Assembly: GCF_001543895.1 (NCBI RefSeq)
Contig: NZ_JYIJ01000018.1
Coordinates: 1-64,000 of the forward strand
Origin: Carbonactinospora thermoautotrophica
Lineage (GTDB): Bacteria > Actinomycetota > Actinomycetes > Streptomycetales > Carbonactinosporaceae
Direction of reading: 5' to 3'
Length of the DNA stretch: 64,000 nt
Shown piece by piece: positions 25,836-35,245 of this stretch (positions within the stretch are counted from its first letter, which is position 1; each line of letters begins with the position of its first letter). The notes under the pieces are model-generated. The model was not told the DNA's origin. It was given only the letters and a program-made list of their open reading frames with translations, and did no database searches. The translations under genes and the position numbers were made by a program.

Positions 25836-26461
25836 CGAAACTGCGGTTCACCGACGGTGACCAGCGTGCGGACCTGGAGTCCTACCTCGGCCGGCTGCTC
25901 CAGTACGACCAGCACGCGGTCGTGCGCATGCAGGCGGCCGGCCGGGTGCTTGGGGTGTTCGGGCGTCCGCCGTTCGAGGTGCTCTCCCTGCGGGCGGTGG
26001 CGCTGGCGGAGGACGCCCACCTGGACGTGACCGTGTCCGCGGGCGAGCTGCTGGAGAGCGTGGACGGGAGCGCGGACGTGGTGACCGTCCCGCCACCGGT
26101 CACCGGTCCCGGCTGGGTCGGCCTGCTGCCGCCGCGCACGGGCTGGGAGCCGCTCGGGCGGGTGCCGGCCGACGAGGTGGCGCGGGCGGTGCTGGACGGG
26201 GTGCGGGAGTTCCGCGCCCGCGCCGAGGCGCTGCCGGCGGACCAGCGCACCCGGGCGACGTACGACGCGATCGCGACCGAGATCTGGTCCCGACCGGTGG
26301 TCGCCGGGATCCCGTTGCGGGCCGCGCACGCCGCGCACTCGCTCGGCTTCCTGCGCGCGGGCGCGGCCGTCGCGGCGTACGCGACCCCCACCTGGTGGCG
26401 CCTCGACGGGTCGTACGGGACGGTGTCGATGCGCCGGACGCCAGGGCTGCGCCTGGTCTGA
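25832..26461 (+). CDS. Conserved actinobacterial protein of unknown function
   Basis: The 209-residue protein has no recognised catalytic motif, signal peptide or membrane segment. The N-terminal part resembles a small alpha/beta domain (LESYLGRLLQYDQHAVVRMQAAGRVLGVFGRPPFEVLSLRAVAL). The middle has GPGWVGLLPPRTGWEPLGRVPADEVARAV, and the C-terminus is helical ending in a basic strand. Similar proteins occur next to thioesterases in actinomycetes as far as I recall, but no role is established. Coupled translation with the thioesterase suggests a shared pathway. Confidence 0.7.
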   Translation: MTKLRFTDGDQRADLESYLGRLLQYDQHAVVRMQAAGRVLGVFGRPPFEVLSLRAVALAEDAHLDVTVSAGELLESVDGSADVVTVPPPVTGPGWVGLLPPRTGWEPLGRVPADEVARAVLDGVREFRARAEALPADQRTRATYDAIATEIWSRPVVAGIPLRAAHAAHSLGFLRAGAAVAAYATPTWWRLDGSYGTVSMRRTPGLRLV

Positions 26462-26603
26462 GCGCGCGTCGCAGAACCACTCGCCGGCCCCCGCGGCCAC
26501 CCCGGCTACCCGGGGGCGTCCCTCCGATGCAGCGGGAGACACAGCACCGGGGTGACCCCAGCCCGGTTTCGGCCCCGGGGCTCGTCTGTGGCATGTTGAG
26601 AGG

Positions 26604-27275
26604 ATGAGGCAGCACTACATTCCGACGTACGTGATGCGCCGTGGCCGGATGTCCGCCGCCCAGGAACGGGCCCTCGCCACCATGCGCGACCGGTACGTGC
26701 TGCCCATGGACGGCCGGCCGATCGACTTCGCCAAGGTGTTCGGCCGCGAGGCGCCGGTCGTCCTGGAGATCGGCTTCGGCATGGGCGAGGCCACCGCGGC
26801 GATGGCCGACGCCTGGCGGGACAAGAACTTCCTCGCCGTGGACGTGCACACCCCCGGGGTGGGCGGCCTCATCGACAAGTGCGAGCGCCGCGGGCTCACC
26901 AACGTGCGCATCATCGAGGGCGACGCGATCCTCGTGCTGCGCGACATGATCCCGCCCGACTCCCTGGCCCGAGTGCACATCTTCTTCCCCGACCCCTGGC
27001 CGAAGAAACGGCACCACAAGCGGCGCATCATCCGCCCCGACCTGGTCCCGCTGATCGTGTCCCGCATCCAGCCCGGCGGCATCCTGCACACGGCCACCGA
27101 CTGGGAGCCGTACGCCGAGCAGATGCTCCAGGTGCTGAGCGCCGAGCCGCTGCTGGAGAACTGCTACGAGGGGTACGCCCCGCGCCCGGACTACCGGCCC
27201 TTGACCAAGTTCGAGCAGCAGGGCCTGGCCAAGGGCCACACCGTGCGCGACCTGATCTTCCGCCGCAAAGTCTAG
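26604..27275 (+). CDS. trmB: tRNA (guanine-N7-)-methyltransferase TrmB
   Basis: The 223-residue SAM-dependent enzyme methylates G46 of tRNAs. The SAM-binding motif is VVLEIGFGMGEATAAMA, followed by FLAVDVHTPGVGGLI. The hallmark VHIFFPDPWPKKRHHKRRI carries the catalytic and tRNA-binding residues. The C-terminus contains the conserved TKFEQQGLAKGHTVRDLIF. The length is normal. The start is the ATG at 26604, overlapping a GAGAGG ribosome-binding sequence. The gene faces a GH13 gene convergently, and I see no strong hairpin in the 130-bp gap between them. Confidence 0.94.
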   Translation: MRQHYIPTYVMRRGRMSAAQERALATMRDRYVLPMDGRPIDFAKVFGREAPVVLEIGFGMGEATAAMADAWRDKNFLAVDVHTPGVGGLIDKCERRGLTNVRIIEGDAILVLRDMIPPDSLARVHIFFPDPWPKKRHHKRRIIRPDLVPLIVSRIQPGGILHTATDWEPYAEQMLQVLSAEPLLENCYEGYAPRPDYRPLTKFEQQGLAKGHTVRDLIFRRKV

Positions 27276-27405
27276 GGCGCGCCCACCGGCACGCCGGCGC
27301 GGCCGCGGGATCGGCCCGCGTCGGCGCCCGGCGTCTCCTGGCTCCCCGGAAGGCCGCGATAACGGGCCTGAAGACGGTGGCCGGAACCAGGACCGCGAGC
27401 CGGGG

Positions 27406-29028
27406 CTACCGCGCCCGCCACCAGGCGGCCGTGTCCGGTGGCAGCCAGACCTCGTCGTCGTGCTGCGGCACCGGCGCGCTCGCCAGGACCAACTGGCCGT
27501 ACTCGGGCAGCTTCACCTCATCCCGGCCCAAGTTGACGGTGCACACGAACCCCGGGTCGCGAGCGAACACCAGGGTGTTGGGCGGGGAGTCCAGCCAGCG
27601 CAGCGGGCCGTCGCCGAGCGCGGGCTGGGTACGACGCACGCGCAGCGCCGTCCGGTACAGCGCGAGCATCGAGGAGGGGTCCTTGAGCTGCTTCTCGACC
27701 GTGCGGTCCCGCCAGGACGCGGGGATCGGCAGCCAGGACCGCGTCGACCCGTCCGGCCCGAACCCGAACGGCGGCACGCTGCCGGCCCACGGGATCGGCA
27801 CCCGGCAGCCGTCCCGGCCCCGCCGGGTGTGCCCGGACCGCTCCCAGATCGGGTCCTGCAGCACCTCGACCGGCAGGTCGGTCACCTCCGGCAGGCCCAG
27901 CTCCTCGCCCTGGTACAGGTACACCGAGCCGGGCAGGGCCAGCGTGAGCAGCAGCGCGGCCCGGGCGCGGCGCTCGCCGAGGGCGAGGTCGTCCGCGCCG
28001 TACCGGGTCACGTGCCGGACCACGTCGTGGTTGGACAGCACCCAGGTCGTCGTCGCGTCGACCTGGGCGGTCGCGGCCAGCGACTTGTCGATCTCCGCGC
28101 GCAGCCGGTCGGCCCGCCACGGCGCGAGCAGGTACCCGAAGTTGAACGCCTGGTGCAGCTCGTCCCGGCGCAGGTACAGGGCGAGCCGGTCCGGCTTGGT
28201 CACCCACGCCTCGGCGATCGCCATGCGGTCCCCGGGGTAGGAGTCGAGGATCTTCCGCCACTCGCGGTAGATGTCGTGGACCTCGTCCTCGTCCCAGTAC
28301 GGCAGGTCGGTGTCGACGTCCTCCTCGATGTGCTGCACCGGGCCGGCGTCGGGCAGGTGCGGCTTCTTGATCAGCCCGTGGGCGACGTCGATCCGGAAGC
28401 CGTCCACGCCCCGGTCCAGCCAGAACCGCAGGATCGACTCGAACTCCCGGCGCACCTCGGGGTCGCGCCAGTTCAGGTCCGGCTGGCTTCGGTCGAACAG
28501 GTGCAGGTACCACTCGCCCGGCCGCCCGTCCGGCTCGGTGACCCGCGTCCAGGCCGGGCCGCCGAACACCGACTTCCAGTCGTTCGGGGGTAGCGTCCCG
28601 CCCGGCCCGCGTCCGGGCCGGAAGATGTACCGCTCCCGTTCCCGGCTGCCCGGCCCGGCCGCCAGCGCCGCCTGGAACCACGGGTGCCGGGCTGACGTGT
28701 GGTTGGGCACGATGTCGATCATGACCCGGATGTCCAGGTCGTGCGCGTCCTGGACGAGCCGGTCGAAGTCGGCCAGCGTGCCGAACAACGGGTCGACACC
28801 GCGATAGTCGGCGACGTCGTACCCGCCGTCGGCCATCGGCGACGGGTAGAACGGGGTGATCCAGATCGCGTCGACGCCGAGTTCGGCCAGGTAGGGCAAC
28901 CGCGACCGGATGCCGATCAGGTCCCCGACGCCGTCGCCGTTCCCGTCGGCGAAGCTGCGGATGTAGATCTCGTAGAAGACCGCGCTCCGCCACCAAGGGC
29001 GCGCGGTACGGCTCGCCTCGTCCGTCAT
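27406..29028 (-). CDS. GH13 alpha-glucosidase (oligo-1,6-glucosidase type)
   Basis: The 540-residue cytoplasmic glycoside hydrolase has all GH13 regions: MIDIVPNHTS (region I), GFRIDVAHGLI with the nucleophile Asp (II), AIAEAWV with the acid/base Glu (III), and WVLSNHDVVRHV (IV). The N-terminus VFYEIYIRSFADGNGDGVGDLIGI includes the DGNGDGVGD calcium-type loop of the oligo-1,6-glucosidase subgroup. It would release glucose from short alpha-glucosides. The upstream direction holds no sugar transporter, so the substrate source is unknown. Start ATG 29028. Confidence 0.88.
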   Translation of the reverse strand: MTDEASRTARPWWRSAVFYEIYIRSFADGNGDGVGDLIGIRSRLPYLAELGVDAIWITPFYPSPMADGGYDVADYRGVDPLFGTLADFDRLVQDAHDLDIRVMIDIVPNHTSARHPWFQAALAAGPGSRERERYIFRPGRGPGGTLPPNDWKSVFGGPAWTRVTEPDGRPGEWYLHLFDRSQPDLNWRDPEVRREFESILRFWLDRGVDGFRIDVAHGLIKKPHLPDAGPVQHIEEDVDTDLPYWDEDEVHDIYREWRKILDSYPGDRMAIAEAWVTKPDRLALYLRRDELHQAFNFGYLLAPWRADRLRAEIDKSLAATAQVDATTTWVLSNHDVVRHVTRYGADDLALGERRARAALLLTLALPGSVYLYQGEELGLPEVTDLPVEVLQDPIWERSGHTRRGRDGCRVPIPWAGSVPPFGFGPDGSTRSWLPIPASWRDRTVEKQLKDPSSMLALYRTALRVRRTQPALGDGPLRWLDSPPNTLVFARDPGFVCTVNLGRDEVKLPEYGQLVLASAPVPQHDDEVWLPPDTAAWWRAR

Positions 29029-29105
29029 CCGATCAATTCTGCCCCAAGGTCTTCACGTACAAGCCCCGTTTCGCCAGGCGGCACCTGGACTGGAGCAGCC
29101 GGCTG

Positions 29106-29501
29106 TTACTCCATCCGGTTGACCAGGCTGTGCGCGGCCGCGGTCAGGTAGTCCCACAGCGGGCGCTCCAGCTCCTCGGGAAGGTTCAGCTCGTCGACCG
29201 CGTCCCGCATGTGGCGCAGCCAGGCGTCACGGGCCGCGGGCGTGATCGGGAAGATCGCGTGCCGCATCCGCAGGCGCGGGTGGCCGCGCCGCTCGCTGTA
29301 CGTGTGAGGACCGCCCCAGTACTGCATGAGGAACAGCCGCAGCCGCTCCTCCGCGCCGGGCAGGTCATCCTCCGGGTACATCGGCCGCAACAGCGGGTCT
29401 TCGGCCACCCCCTGGTAGAACCGGTGCACCAGGCGGCGGAACGTCTCCTCGCCGCCGACCGCCTCGTAGAAGGTCATCTGCTGATCGGATGTCTTCCGCA
29501 T
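29106..29501 (-). CDS. glbO: Group II truncated haemoglobin (GlbO type)
   Basis: The 131-residue 2-on-2 globin starts [73 protein letters not shown] after eight leader residues. The proximal haem histidine lies in [11 protein letters not shown], and the Tyr in VHRFYQGV and the Trp in LWDYL fit group II. Roles include oxygen or NO/peroxide handling. Start ATG 29501; an internal ATG at 29477 is an alternative. It is divergent from an osmC-like gene, which could suggest shared stress control. Confidence 0.9.
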   Translation of the reverse strand: MRKTSDQQMTFYEAVGGEETFRRLVHRFYQGVAEDPLLRPMYPEDDLPGAEERLRLFLMQYWGGPHTYSERRGHPRLRMRHAIFPITPAARDAWLRHMRDAVDELNLPEELERPLWDYLTAAAHSLVNRME

Positions 29502-29601
29502 GGCCCCTGTCTCGTCTCGATTCACGCTCACGGGGGAAATAGTCGCATCAGGAGCCCGGTTGACTGAACCGGCCCCTCGACCTTCGACAGGAGGGACGAC
29601 C

Positions 29602-30027
29602 ATGGCGACGACTCGCAGGGCGAAGGCGCACTGGGAAGGCAACCTGATCGAGGGCAAGGGCCAGGTGTCGCTGGAGTCCTCCGGATTGGGACGGTACGAC
29701 GTGACCTGGCGGGCCCGCGCCGAGGAGCCGGGTGGCCTGACCAGCCCTGAGGAGCTGATCGCCGCCGCCCACGCCGCCTGCTTCTCGATGGCCCTGTCGC
29801 ATGGGTTGACCCAGGCTGGAACCCCGCCGCAGACCATCGACACCCAGGCGGACGTGACGTTCCAGCCCGGCCAGGGCATCACCGGCATCCACCTGAGCAC
29901 GCGGGCGAGCGTGCCGGGGATCTCGGCGGAGGACTTCCAGCGGGCGGCCGAGAACGCCAAGGCGAACTGCCCGGTGAGCCGGGCGCTGGCCGGCGTGAAC
30001 ATCACGCTGGACGCGCAACTGGCCTGA
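29602..30027 (+). CDS. OsmC-family peroxiredoxin
   Basis: The 141-residue thiol peroxidase reduces organic hydroperoxides. The two redox cysteines are visible: [13 protein letters not shown] (peroxidatic) and [14 protein letters not shown] (resolving). The Arg and Glu that complete the active site lie in the N-terminal half ([11 protein letters not shown]). The start at 29602 has AGGAGGG in front. The subtype is closer to OsmC than to Ohr. A strong convergent terminator follows. Confidence 0.9.
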   Translation: MATTRRAKAHWEGNLIEGKGQVSLESSGLGRYDVTWRARAEEPGGLTSPEELIAAAHAACFSMALSHGLTQAGTPPQTIDTQADVTFQPGQGITGIHLSTRASVPGISAEDFQRAAENAKANCPVSRALAGVNITLDAQLA

Positions 30028-30030
30028 CCC

Positions 30031-30068
30031 CGCTCGTGGCCGCGCGGGGCCGTGCGCGGCCACGAGCG
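30031..30068. terminator. Bidirectional terminator between osmC-like and mscS-like genes
   Basis: A perfect 15-bp stem (CGCTCGTGGCCGCGC at 30031-30045, complement at 30054-30068) with an 8-nt loop lies between two convergent genes. Confidence 0.8.
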
Positions 30069-30074
30069 TTCCGC

Positions 30075-31052
30075 TCAGACAGCGGCGTCCGCGTCGCCGG
30101 CCGGCGCGCGCTGCGGCACCGGCACCTTCACGCCCTCGCGGTCGAACGCCTGCTTCAGCTGCACGCGCAGCTCCCGCGCCACCTCGGAGTGCTGCATGGG
30201 CGCGGTCTTGACCTGGACGCGGATGGTCATCGCCTCTCCGGTGATGGATTCCACCCCGGTCACCTCCGGCTCCTCCAGGATCACCGGCTCCAGGTCCGGA
30301 TCCTTGGCCACCTGGCTCGCGGTGTGCCGCACGATCTCCAGCACCCGGTCGATGTCCTCGGAATAGTCCACCTGGACGTCCACGATCGCCCGCGCCCAGC
30401 CCTGGCTCTTGTTGCCGACGCGCAGGATCTCGCCGTTGCGGACGTACCAGACCACGCCGTCGGCGTCGCGCAGCCGGGTGGTGCGCAGCCCCACGTCCTC
30501 GACGGTCCCGCTGACCTTGTCCAGTTCGATCGTGTCGCCCACGCCGAACTGGTCCTCCAGGATCATGAACACCCCGGCGAGGAAGTCCTTGACCAGGTTC
30601 TGCGCGCCGAAACCGAGGGCCACGCCCACGACACCAGCGCTGGCCAGCACCGGGGCGAGGTTCAGCCCCAGCTTCTCCAGCACCATGAGCGTGGCCACGC
30701 CCATGATCACGAACGAGGCGATGCTGCGCAGGATCGCCCCGATCGCCTCCGCCCGCTGCCGGCGCCGCTCGCCGGGAAGCAGCAGCCCGCCGTTCAGCAG
30801 GCCCAGGGCCGCCGCCTTGCGTTCGCCCAGTCGTTCCTTCTGCCGGGCCTCGGCCATCCCGTTGATGACCTGCGTGATCACCCGCTTGGTGATCCAGCGC
30901 AGGGTGAGCGCCAGCACGATGATCAGCAGGATCTGCAGGAGCGTGGCGTACCCCGGGGGCTGGCCTTCCTTGGGGTTGCCGATGAGGAACCAGGTGATGA
31001 GTTCGTTCCAGGCGGTGGTGAGCTGGTCGGTCCAGAGGCGGGCGGTGTTCAC
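30075..31052 (-). CDS. MscS-family mechanosensitive channel
   Basis: The 325-residue membrane protein has a first segment at YATLLQILLIIVLALTLRWI and a second at IASFVIMGVATLMVLEKLG. The pore-lining TM3 is APVLASAGVVGVALGFGAQNLVKDFLAGVFMILEDQFGVGD, the MscS signature. A cytoplasmic beta domain and alpha/beta domain follow. It would release solutes on hypo-osmotic shock. I chose GTG 31052 because TAGGCT lies 8 nt upstream. A longer frame to 31103 adds unlikely residues (MWWPRGHD). Confidence 0.87.
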   Translation of the reverse strand: MNTARLWTDQLTTAWNELITWFLIGNPKEGQPPGYATLLQILLIIVLALTLRWITKRVITQVINGMAEARQKERLGERKAAALGLLNGGLLLPGERRRQRAEAIGAILRSIASFVIMGVATLMVLEKLGLNLAPVLASAGVVGVALGFGAQNLVKDFLAGVFMILEDQFGVGDTIELDKVSGTVEDVGLRTTRLRDADGVVWYVRNGEILRVGNKSQGWARAIVDVQVDYSEDIDRVLEIVRHTASQVAKDPDLEPVILEEPEVTGVESITGEAMTIRVQVKTAPMQHSEVARELRVQLKQAFDREGVKVPVPQRAPAGDADAAV

Positions 31053-31140
31053 GATGCGTAAGCCTAGGTCAGGGACGTGATCATGACCGCGGGGCCACCA
31101 CAAGGGTGGCCCCGGACAGCCACAACGCGCCAGCGCCGAC

Positions 31141-33234
31141 CTAAAGTTCCAGCCCCAGCTCGTGGGCGAGGAACGCGGCCGTGTCCGCGGACAGCTCCAC
31201 CGAGCGGCTGATCGCCCGGGCGCCGTGGCCCACGTCGGACTCCCGGCGCAGCAGGATCGGGCCCTTGGCCGGCGTGTCGGCCGCCACGTGCTGCAGCGCG
31301 GCGCACATCTTGCGGGCGTGCAGCGGGTCCACCCGGGTGTCGCTGTCGAAGACCGTGAACAGCACCGCCGGGTAGGTGACCCCCTCGCGCACGTGGTGGT
31401 ACGGCGAGTACCCGAGCAGCCAGCCGAGCTGCTCGGGGTCCTCGGCCGTGCCGTACTCGACGTTCCAGGTCGCGCCGAGGCCGAACTTCTCGTACCGGAC
31501 CATGTCCAGCAGCGGCGCGGAGCAGACCACCGCCCGGAACAGGTCGGGCCGCTGGGTGAGCGCGGCGCCCACCAGGAGGCCGCCGTTGGAGCCGCCGGAG
31601 ATGCCGAGCTGGGCGGGTGTGGTCCACCCGTGCGCGATCAGGTACTCGGCGGCCGCGTGGAAGTCGTCGAAGGTGTTCTGCTTGTTGGCGAGCATGCCAG
31701 CCCGGTGCCAGTCCTCGCCCTCCTCCCCGCCGCCGCGGATGTTGGCGATGGCGTACACGCCGCCGGCCTCCACCCAGGCGAGGATGCTCGCCGAGTACGC
31801 CGGGGTGAGCGGCAGGCCGAAGCCGCCGTACCCGTACAGCACGGTCGGCCGCGGCCGGGCGGGCACCTCCGACCCGTCGCCGGGTGCGATGATCAGCATC
31901 CGGACCGGCGTGCCGTCCTTGGAGGTGTACGTCACCTGGCGGGTGTGCACCCTCGGCGTGTCCACGCTGCCCGGCGGGCGGGCCCACACCGAGACTTCGC
32001 CGGTGCGCGCGTCGTAGCGGTACACGGTGGTCGGCGTGGTGTTGTCGGTGTACCCGAACCAGGCCTCGTGCCCACCCTCGGGCCGCTCGGAGATGCCGCC
32101 GAGGGAGCCGAGTCCGGGCAGCTCGACCTGGCCGAGCCGCTCGCCGGTCGCCAGGTCGTGCACGGACAGCTCGCTGATCGTGTGCCGGGTCCAGCCGGCG
32201 AGCAGCACCGGGCGTGCCAGCTCCGGCCCGTCCAGGATCGCGAAGTCGTCGAGGACCGCCTCGTCGTCCTGCGGGATCAGGTCCTGCCACGTCTCGTACG
32301 CGGGGTTGGCCGGGTCGGCCACGCACAGCCGGTTGCGTCGGGCGTCCCGGTCGGTGAACAGGTACAGCCGGCCGTCGCGCCCCACGTGCCCGCTGGTCTG
32401 CGCGTCCACGCCCTGCTGCACGACCCGCAGCTCCGGCTGCTCGGGGGTGGACGCGGACAGGTCGGCGATCCACAGGTCGTTGCGCGGCGCGGTGCCGGTG
32501 GAGGCGGAGATGAGCAGCCAGCGGCCGTCCATGCTCACCGAGACGCCGTAGTAGCTGCGCGGGTCCTGGCCCTCGCCGAAGACCAGTACGTCCTCGCGCG
32601 GATCGGTGCCGACCCGGTGCAGCCACACCCGTTTGTGGTACTGCTCCTCACCCTCGGGCACCTGTTCGATGCGGCGCACGTAGTAGAACGCCTTCCCGCC
32701 GGGCAGCCAGGCGATCGGCGAGTACCGGCAACGGTCGATCGGGCCGTCCACGACCTGCCCGGTGGCCACGTCCAGCACCCGCAGCACGGACTGCTCGGTG
32801 CCGCCCTCGGACATCTGGTAGGCGAGCAGGTCGCCCTCCTTGGACGGCTGCCAGGCGTCCAACGTGGTGAGGCCCGACGGGTCGATCTGTATCGGGTCGA
32901 GCAGCGCCCGCTCGGTGCCGTCCGGGTCGACGGTGTACAGCACGGCGTGGTCCTGCTCGGCAGTGCGGCGCATGAAGAACTGCCGCTCGCGCCGCCACGC
33001 GGGCGAGCTCACCATGCCCGCGGCGAGCAGCTCGGCGATGCGGTCCCGCAGCCGCTCCCGGCCGCGCCAGGCGGCACGCTCGGCGGCGAGGAGTTCGTCC
33101 TGAGCGGCCAGCCATTGCTGGGTCTCGTCGCTGGAGAGCTCCTCCAGCCAGCGGTAGGGGTCGGCGATCCGGTGGCCGAACAGCTCCTCCACCAGGTCCA
33201 GCCGGCGGGCCTTCGGGTACGGCGGTCTCACCAT
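31141..33234 (-). CDS. Prolyl oligopeptidase family serine peptidase
   Basis: The 697-residue S9A enzyme has an N-terminal propeller cap (start: YPKARRLDLVEELFGHRIADPYRWLEELSSDE). The C-terminal alpha/beta hydrolase contains IANIRGGGEEGEDWHRAG, nucleophile motif GISGGSNGGLLVGAALTQRPDLF, Asp in VFDSDTRVDPLHARKM and His in ESDVGHGARA. No signal peptide is visible, so it is probably cytosolic and cleaves short proline-containing peptides. ATG 33234 is chosen because TAGGGT lies exactly 7 nt upstream (leaderless geometry). A GTG at 33243 is the alternative. Confidence 0.9.
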   Translation of the reverse strand: MVRPPYPKARRLDLVEELFGHRIADPYRWLEELSSDETQQWLAAQDELLAAERAAWRGRERLRDRIAELLAAGMVSSPAWRRERQFFMRRTAEQDHAVLYTVDPDGTERALLDPIQIDPSGLTTLDAWQPSKEGDLLAYQMSEGGTEQSVLRVLDVATGQVVDGPIDRCRYSPIAWLPGGKAFYYVRRIEQVPEGEEQYHKRVWLHRVGTDPREDVLVFGEGQDPRSYYGVSVSMDGRWLLISASTGTAPRNDLWIADLSASTPEQPELRVVQQGVDAQTSGHVGRDGRLYLFTDRDARRNRLCVADPANPAYETWQDLIPQDDEAVLDDFAILDGPELARPVLLAGWTRHTISELSVHDLATGERLGQVELPGLGSLGGISERPEGGHEAWFGYTDNTTPTTVYRYDARTGEVSVWARPPGSVDTPRVHTRQVTYTSKDGTPVRMLIIAPGDGSEVPARPRPTVLYGYGGFGLPLTPAYSASILAWVEAGGVYAIANIRGGGEEGEDWHRAGMLANKQNTFDDFHAAAEYLIAHGWTTPAQLGISGGSNGGLLVGAALTQRPDLFRAVVCSAPLLDMVRYEKFGLGATWNVEYGTAEDPEQLGWLLGYSPYHHVREGVTYPAVLFTVFDSDTRVDPLHARKMCAALQHVAADTPAKGPILLRRESDVGHGARAISRSVELSADTAAFLAHELGLEL

Positions 33235-33456
33235 GGTCGCCACCCTACTCGTTTCCCGCCGGCTCGTGCCCGATTGGCGACCGTGGCGCGACCCTCGCGC
33301 ACATCACCCCGGAAAGCGCGGAGAAATTGGCGATGTTCACCGGTCCGCCACCCGGCGTTATCGGGAAATAGGAGTAGCGCAGGCCACATTCGCCTGTGAC
33401 ACTGGGACCACGCCAGACGGCGCGAGCCACGCGCCGATCGACGTGAGGAGGCACGA

Positions 33457-33996
33457 GTGCCGCACGCGTTAGTGCTCAACGCGACGTACGAGCCATTGGG
33501 CGTCGTTCCGCAGCGCCGAGCGCTCATTCTCGTTCTCAATCAAAAGGCCGTCACCGTGGAGGAGTCCGAAAACGTTCTGCACAGCGCGACGCGCGCCATT
33601 CCAGCGCCGTGCGTCGTGCGGCTCACGCGGTACGTCCGGGTTCCGCACCGCGGTGCGGTTCCGCTCACCCGGCGGGCGCTGTTCGCCCGGGACGGCGGCC
33701 GTTGCGTGTACTGCGGGGCCCCGGCGACCAGCGTGGACCACGTGATCCCGCGCAGCCGGGGAGGCCAGCACACCTGGGAGAACGTGGTGTCCGCCTGCCG
33801 TCGGTGCAACCACATCAAGGCCGACCGGCACGTGTCCGAGCTCGGGTGGCGGCTGCGCAAGCAGCCTCGCCAGCCGACCGGAATCGTGTGGCGGATCATC
33901 AGCTCGGGCCGCAGCGACCCCCGCTGGGTGCCCTATCTCGCCGCCTTCGGCGGAGGTTTCGATCTGGATTACCTCATCGAGAACGTCAGTGCCTGA
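33457..33996 (+). CDS. HNH endonuclease-domain protein
   Basis: The 179-residue protein belongs to a family common in actinobacteria. The N-terminus (HALVLNATYEPLGVVPQRRALILVLNQKAVTVEES) is a conserved specificity region. The HNH core is RRALFARDGGRCVYCGAPATSVDHVIPRSRGGQHTWENVVSACRRCNHIKADRH, with two CxxC zinc pairs and the DHV-P histidine. The biological role is unproven (nuclease or repair). GTG 33457 follows GAGGAGG. It is divergent from the prolyl oligopeptidase. Confidence 0.88.
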   Translation: MPHALVLNATYEPLGVVPQRRALILVLNQKAVTVEESENVLHSATRAIPAPCVVRLTRYVRVPHRGAVPLTRRALFARDGGRCVYCGAPATSVDHVIPRSRGGQHTWENVVSACRRCNHIKADRHVSELGWRLRKQPRQPTGIVWRIISSGRSDPRWVPYLAAFGGGFDLDYLIENVSA

Positions 33997-34069
33997 GTTC
34001 CCGGCCGGAATCACTCCTCCGGCCGGGATCACCCATCTGGTGATCGTTTCGATCCCCGGAGAGCCCCTA

Positions 34070-35232
34070 GTGCCTTGTCCAGGAAGGTTAATCATGTAAC
34101 TGGTTGATCAGCTGCTGGGCTGGGAGGTGGGTGTGGCTCGTCCGCCGGATGTGTTCGTGCGGCCGCTCGCGATGGCGGAAGGGCGTCGTTTGCAGCGGAT
34201 CTGCCGGACGGCGAGGGATCCGGTGAGGCTGCGGCGGGCGATGGTGGTGCTGGCCAGTGCGCAGGGTTGGCCGGTGCCGCAGATCGCGCGGCTGGCACAG
34301 ACGTCGCAGCGGTATGTGCGGGGTGTGATCCACGATTTCAACGAGGTCGGGTTCGCCGCGCTGGACCCAAAATGGAGCGGGGGCAGGCCGAGGACGATTT
34401 CTGAGGCGGCCCGCGCTGAGATCTGCCTGATCGCCCGGTGCTGCCCCCGCGACGTGGGTTTGCCGTTCGGCGCCTGGAGCCTGAGCAAGCTGCGCGAGTA
34501 CCTGATCGACCGGGGCGTGGTGGCCTCGATCAGCCGCGAGACGATCCGGATCATCCTGCGTGGGGCGGGGATCAGCTGGCAGGCGACCAAGACATGGAAG
34601 GCCTCGACCGATCCGGACTTCGCATCGAAGATGCGCCGGGTGCTTGCCCTGTACGATCATCCGCCCGAGGGCGGCCGGGTGGTCTGCGTCGATGAGTTCG
34701 GGCCGCTGAACCTGCGGCCGCGTCCTGGCCGGGGCTGGTACCCGGCTGGGCGTCCCGCCCGGATCCGCGCCACCTACACCCGCACCCTGGGGGTGCGGCA
34801 CATGCTTGCCGCGCTGGACCTGGCCACCGGCAAGATTTTCTACCGGATCCGCGACCGGAAACGCTGGCGGGAGTTCCTCGCGTTCTTGAAGGTGCTGCGC
34901 CGCCGCTGGCCAACCGAACGGCTCTACGTGGTCGTGGACAACTTCGCCCCGCACCGGCACCCGAAGGTGCGCGAGTGGGCCGTTGACCACGACGTGGAGC
35001 TGGTGTTCCTGCCGACCTACGCGTCCTGGCTGAACTGGATCGAGCCCGAGTTCACCGGCGTGCGCTACTTCGCGTTGAACGGTTCGGACTTCACCAGCCA
35101 CGACCAGCAGAACGCCGCCATCGCCGCCTACCTCCGCTGGCGCAACCAGCACGCCGAACCCAAACGCGACTTCGCTGTCAGCTCCAAGATCCGCCAACCC
35201 GATTACGTGATCAACGTTGCTTGACGCGGCAC
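34070..35232 (+). mobile_element. IS630-family insertion sequence in the -10 box of an amidase gene
   Basis: Imperfect 30-bp inverted ends begin GTGCC and end GGCAC. TA flanks both sides (34068-34069 and 35233-35234), the standard IS630 target duplication. The right-hand TA is the first dinucleotide of TAGTGT, which lies 7 nt before the amidase ATG. The amidase promoter has therefore been separated from everything upstream of its -10 box. Confidence 0.87.
34133..35224 (+). CDS. IS630-family transposase
   Basis: The protein of about 360 residues has an N-terminal helix-turn-helix pair (LRRAMVVLASAQGWPVPQIARLAQTSQRYVRGVIHDFNEVGF and the SLSKLREYLIDRGVVASISRETIRIIL block). The Tc1/mariner-like DDE core has VVCVDEFGPLNL (Asp), YVVVDNFAPHRHPKV (Asp) and YASWLNWIEPEFTGVRYF (Glu). 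All catalytic motifs are intact. The ATG/GTG region at 34127-34133 is uncertain: the frame opens at 34127 with a GTG-type start. Confidence 0.87.
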   Translation: MARPPDVFVRPLAMAEGRRLQRICRTARDPVRLRRAMVVLASAQGWPVPQIARLAQTSQRYVRGVIHDFNEVGFAALDPKWSGGRPRTISEAARAEICLIARCCPRDVGLPFGAWSLSKLREYLIDRGVVASISRETIRIILRGAGISWQATKTWKASTDPDFASKMRRVLALYDHPPEGGRVVCVDEFGPLNLRPRPGRGWYPAGRPARIRATYTRTLGVRHMLAALDLATGKIFYRIRDRKRWREFLAFLKVLRRRWPTERLYVVVDNFAPHRHPKVREWAVDHDVELVFLPTYASWLNWIEPEFTGVRYFALNGSDFTSHDQQNAAIAAYLRWRNQHAEPKRDFAVSSKIRQPDYVINVA

Positions 35233-35238
35233 TAGTGT
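35233..35238 (+). promoter_or_regulatory. -10 box of the amidase gene, now at an IS630 junction
   Basis: TAGTGT is followed by exactly 7 nt and the ATG at 35246. Its first two bases are the duplicated TA target of IS630, so the hexamer is preserved on the right side of the insertion. The -35 region now consists of transposon sequence. Confidence 0.6.
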
Positions 35239-35245
35239 GTCGATC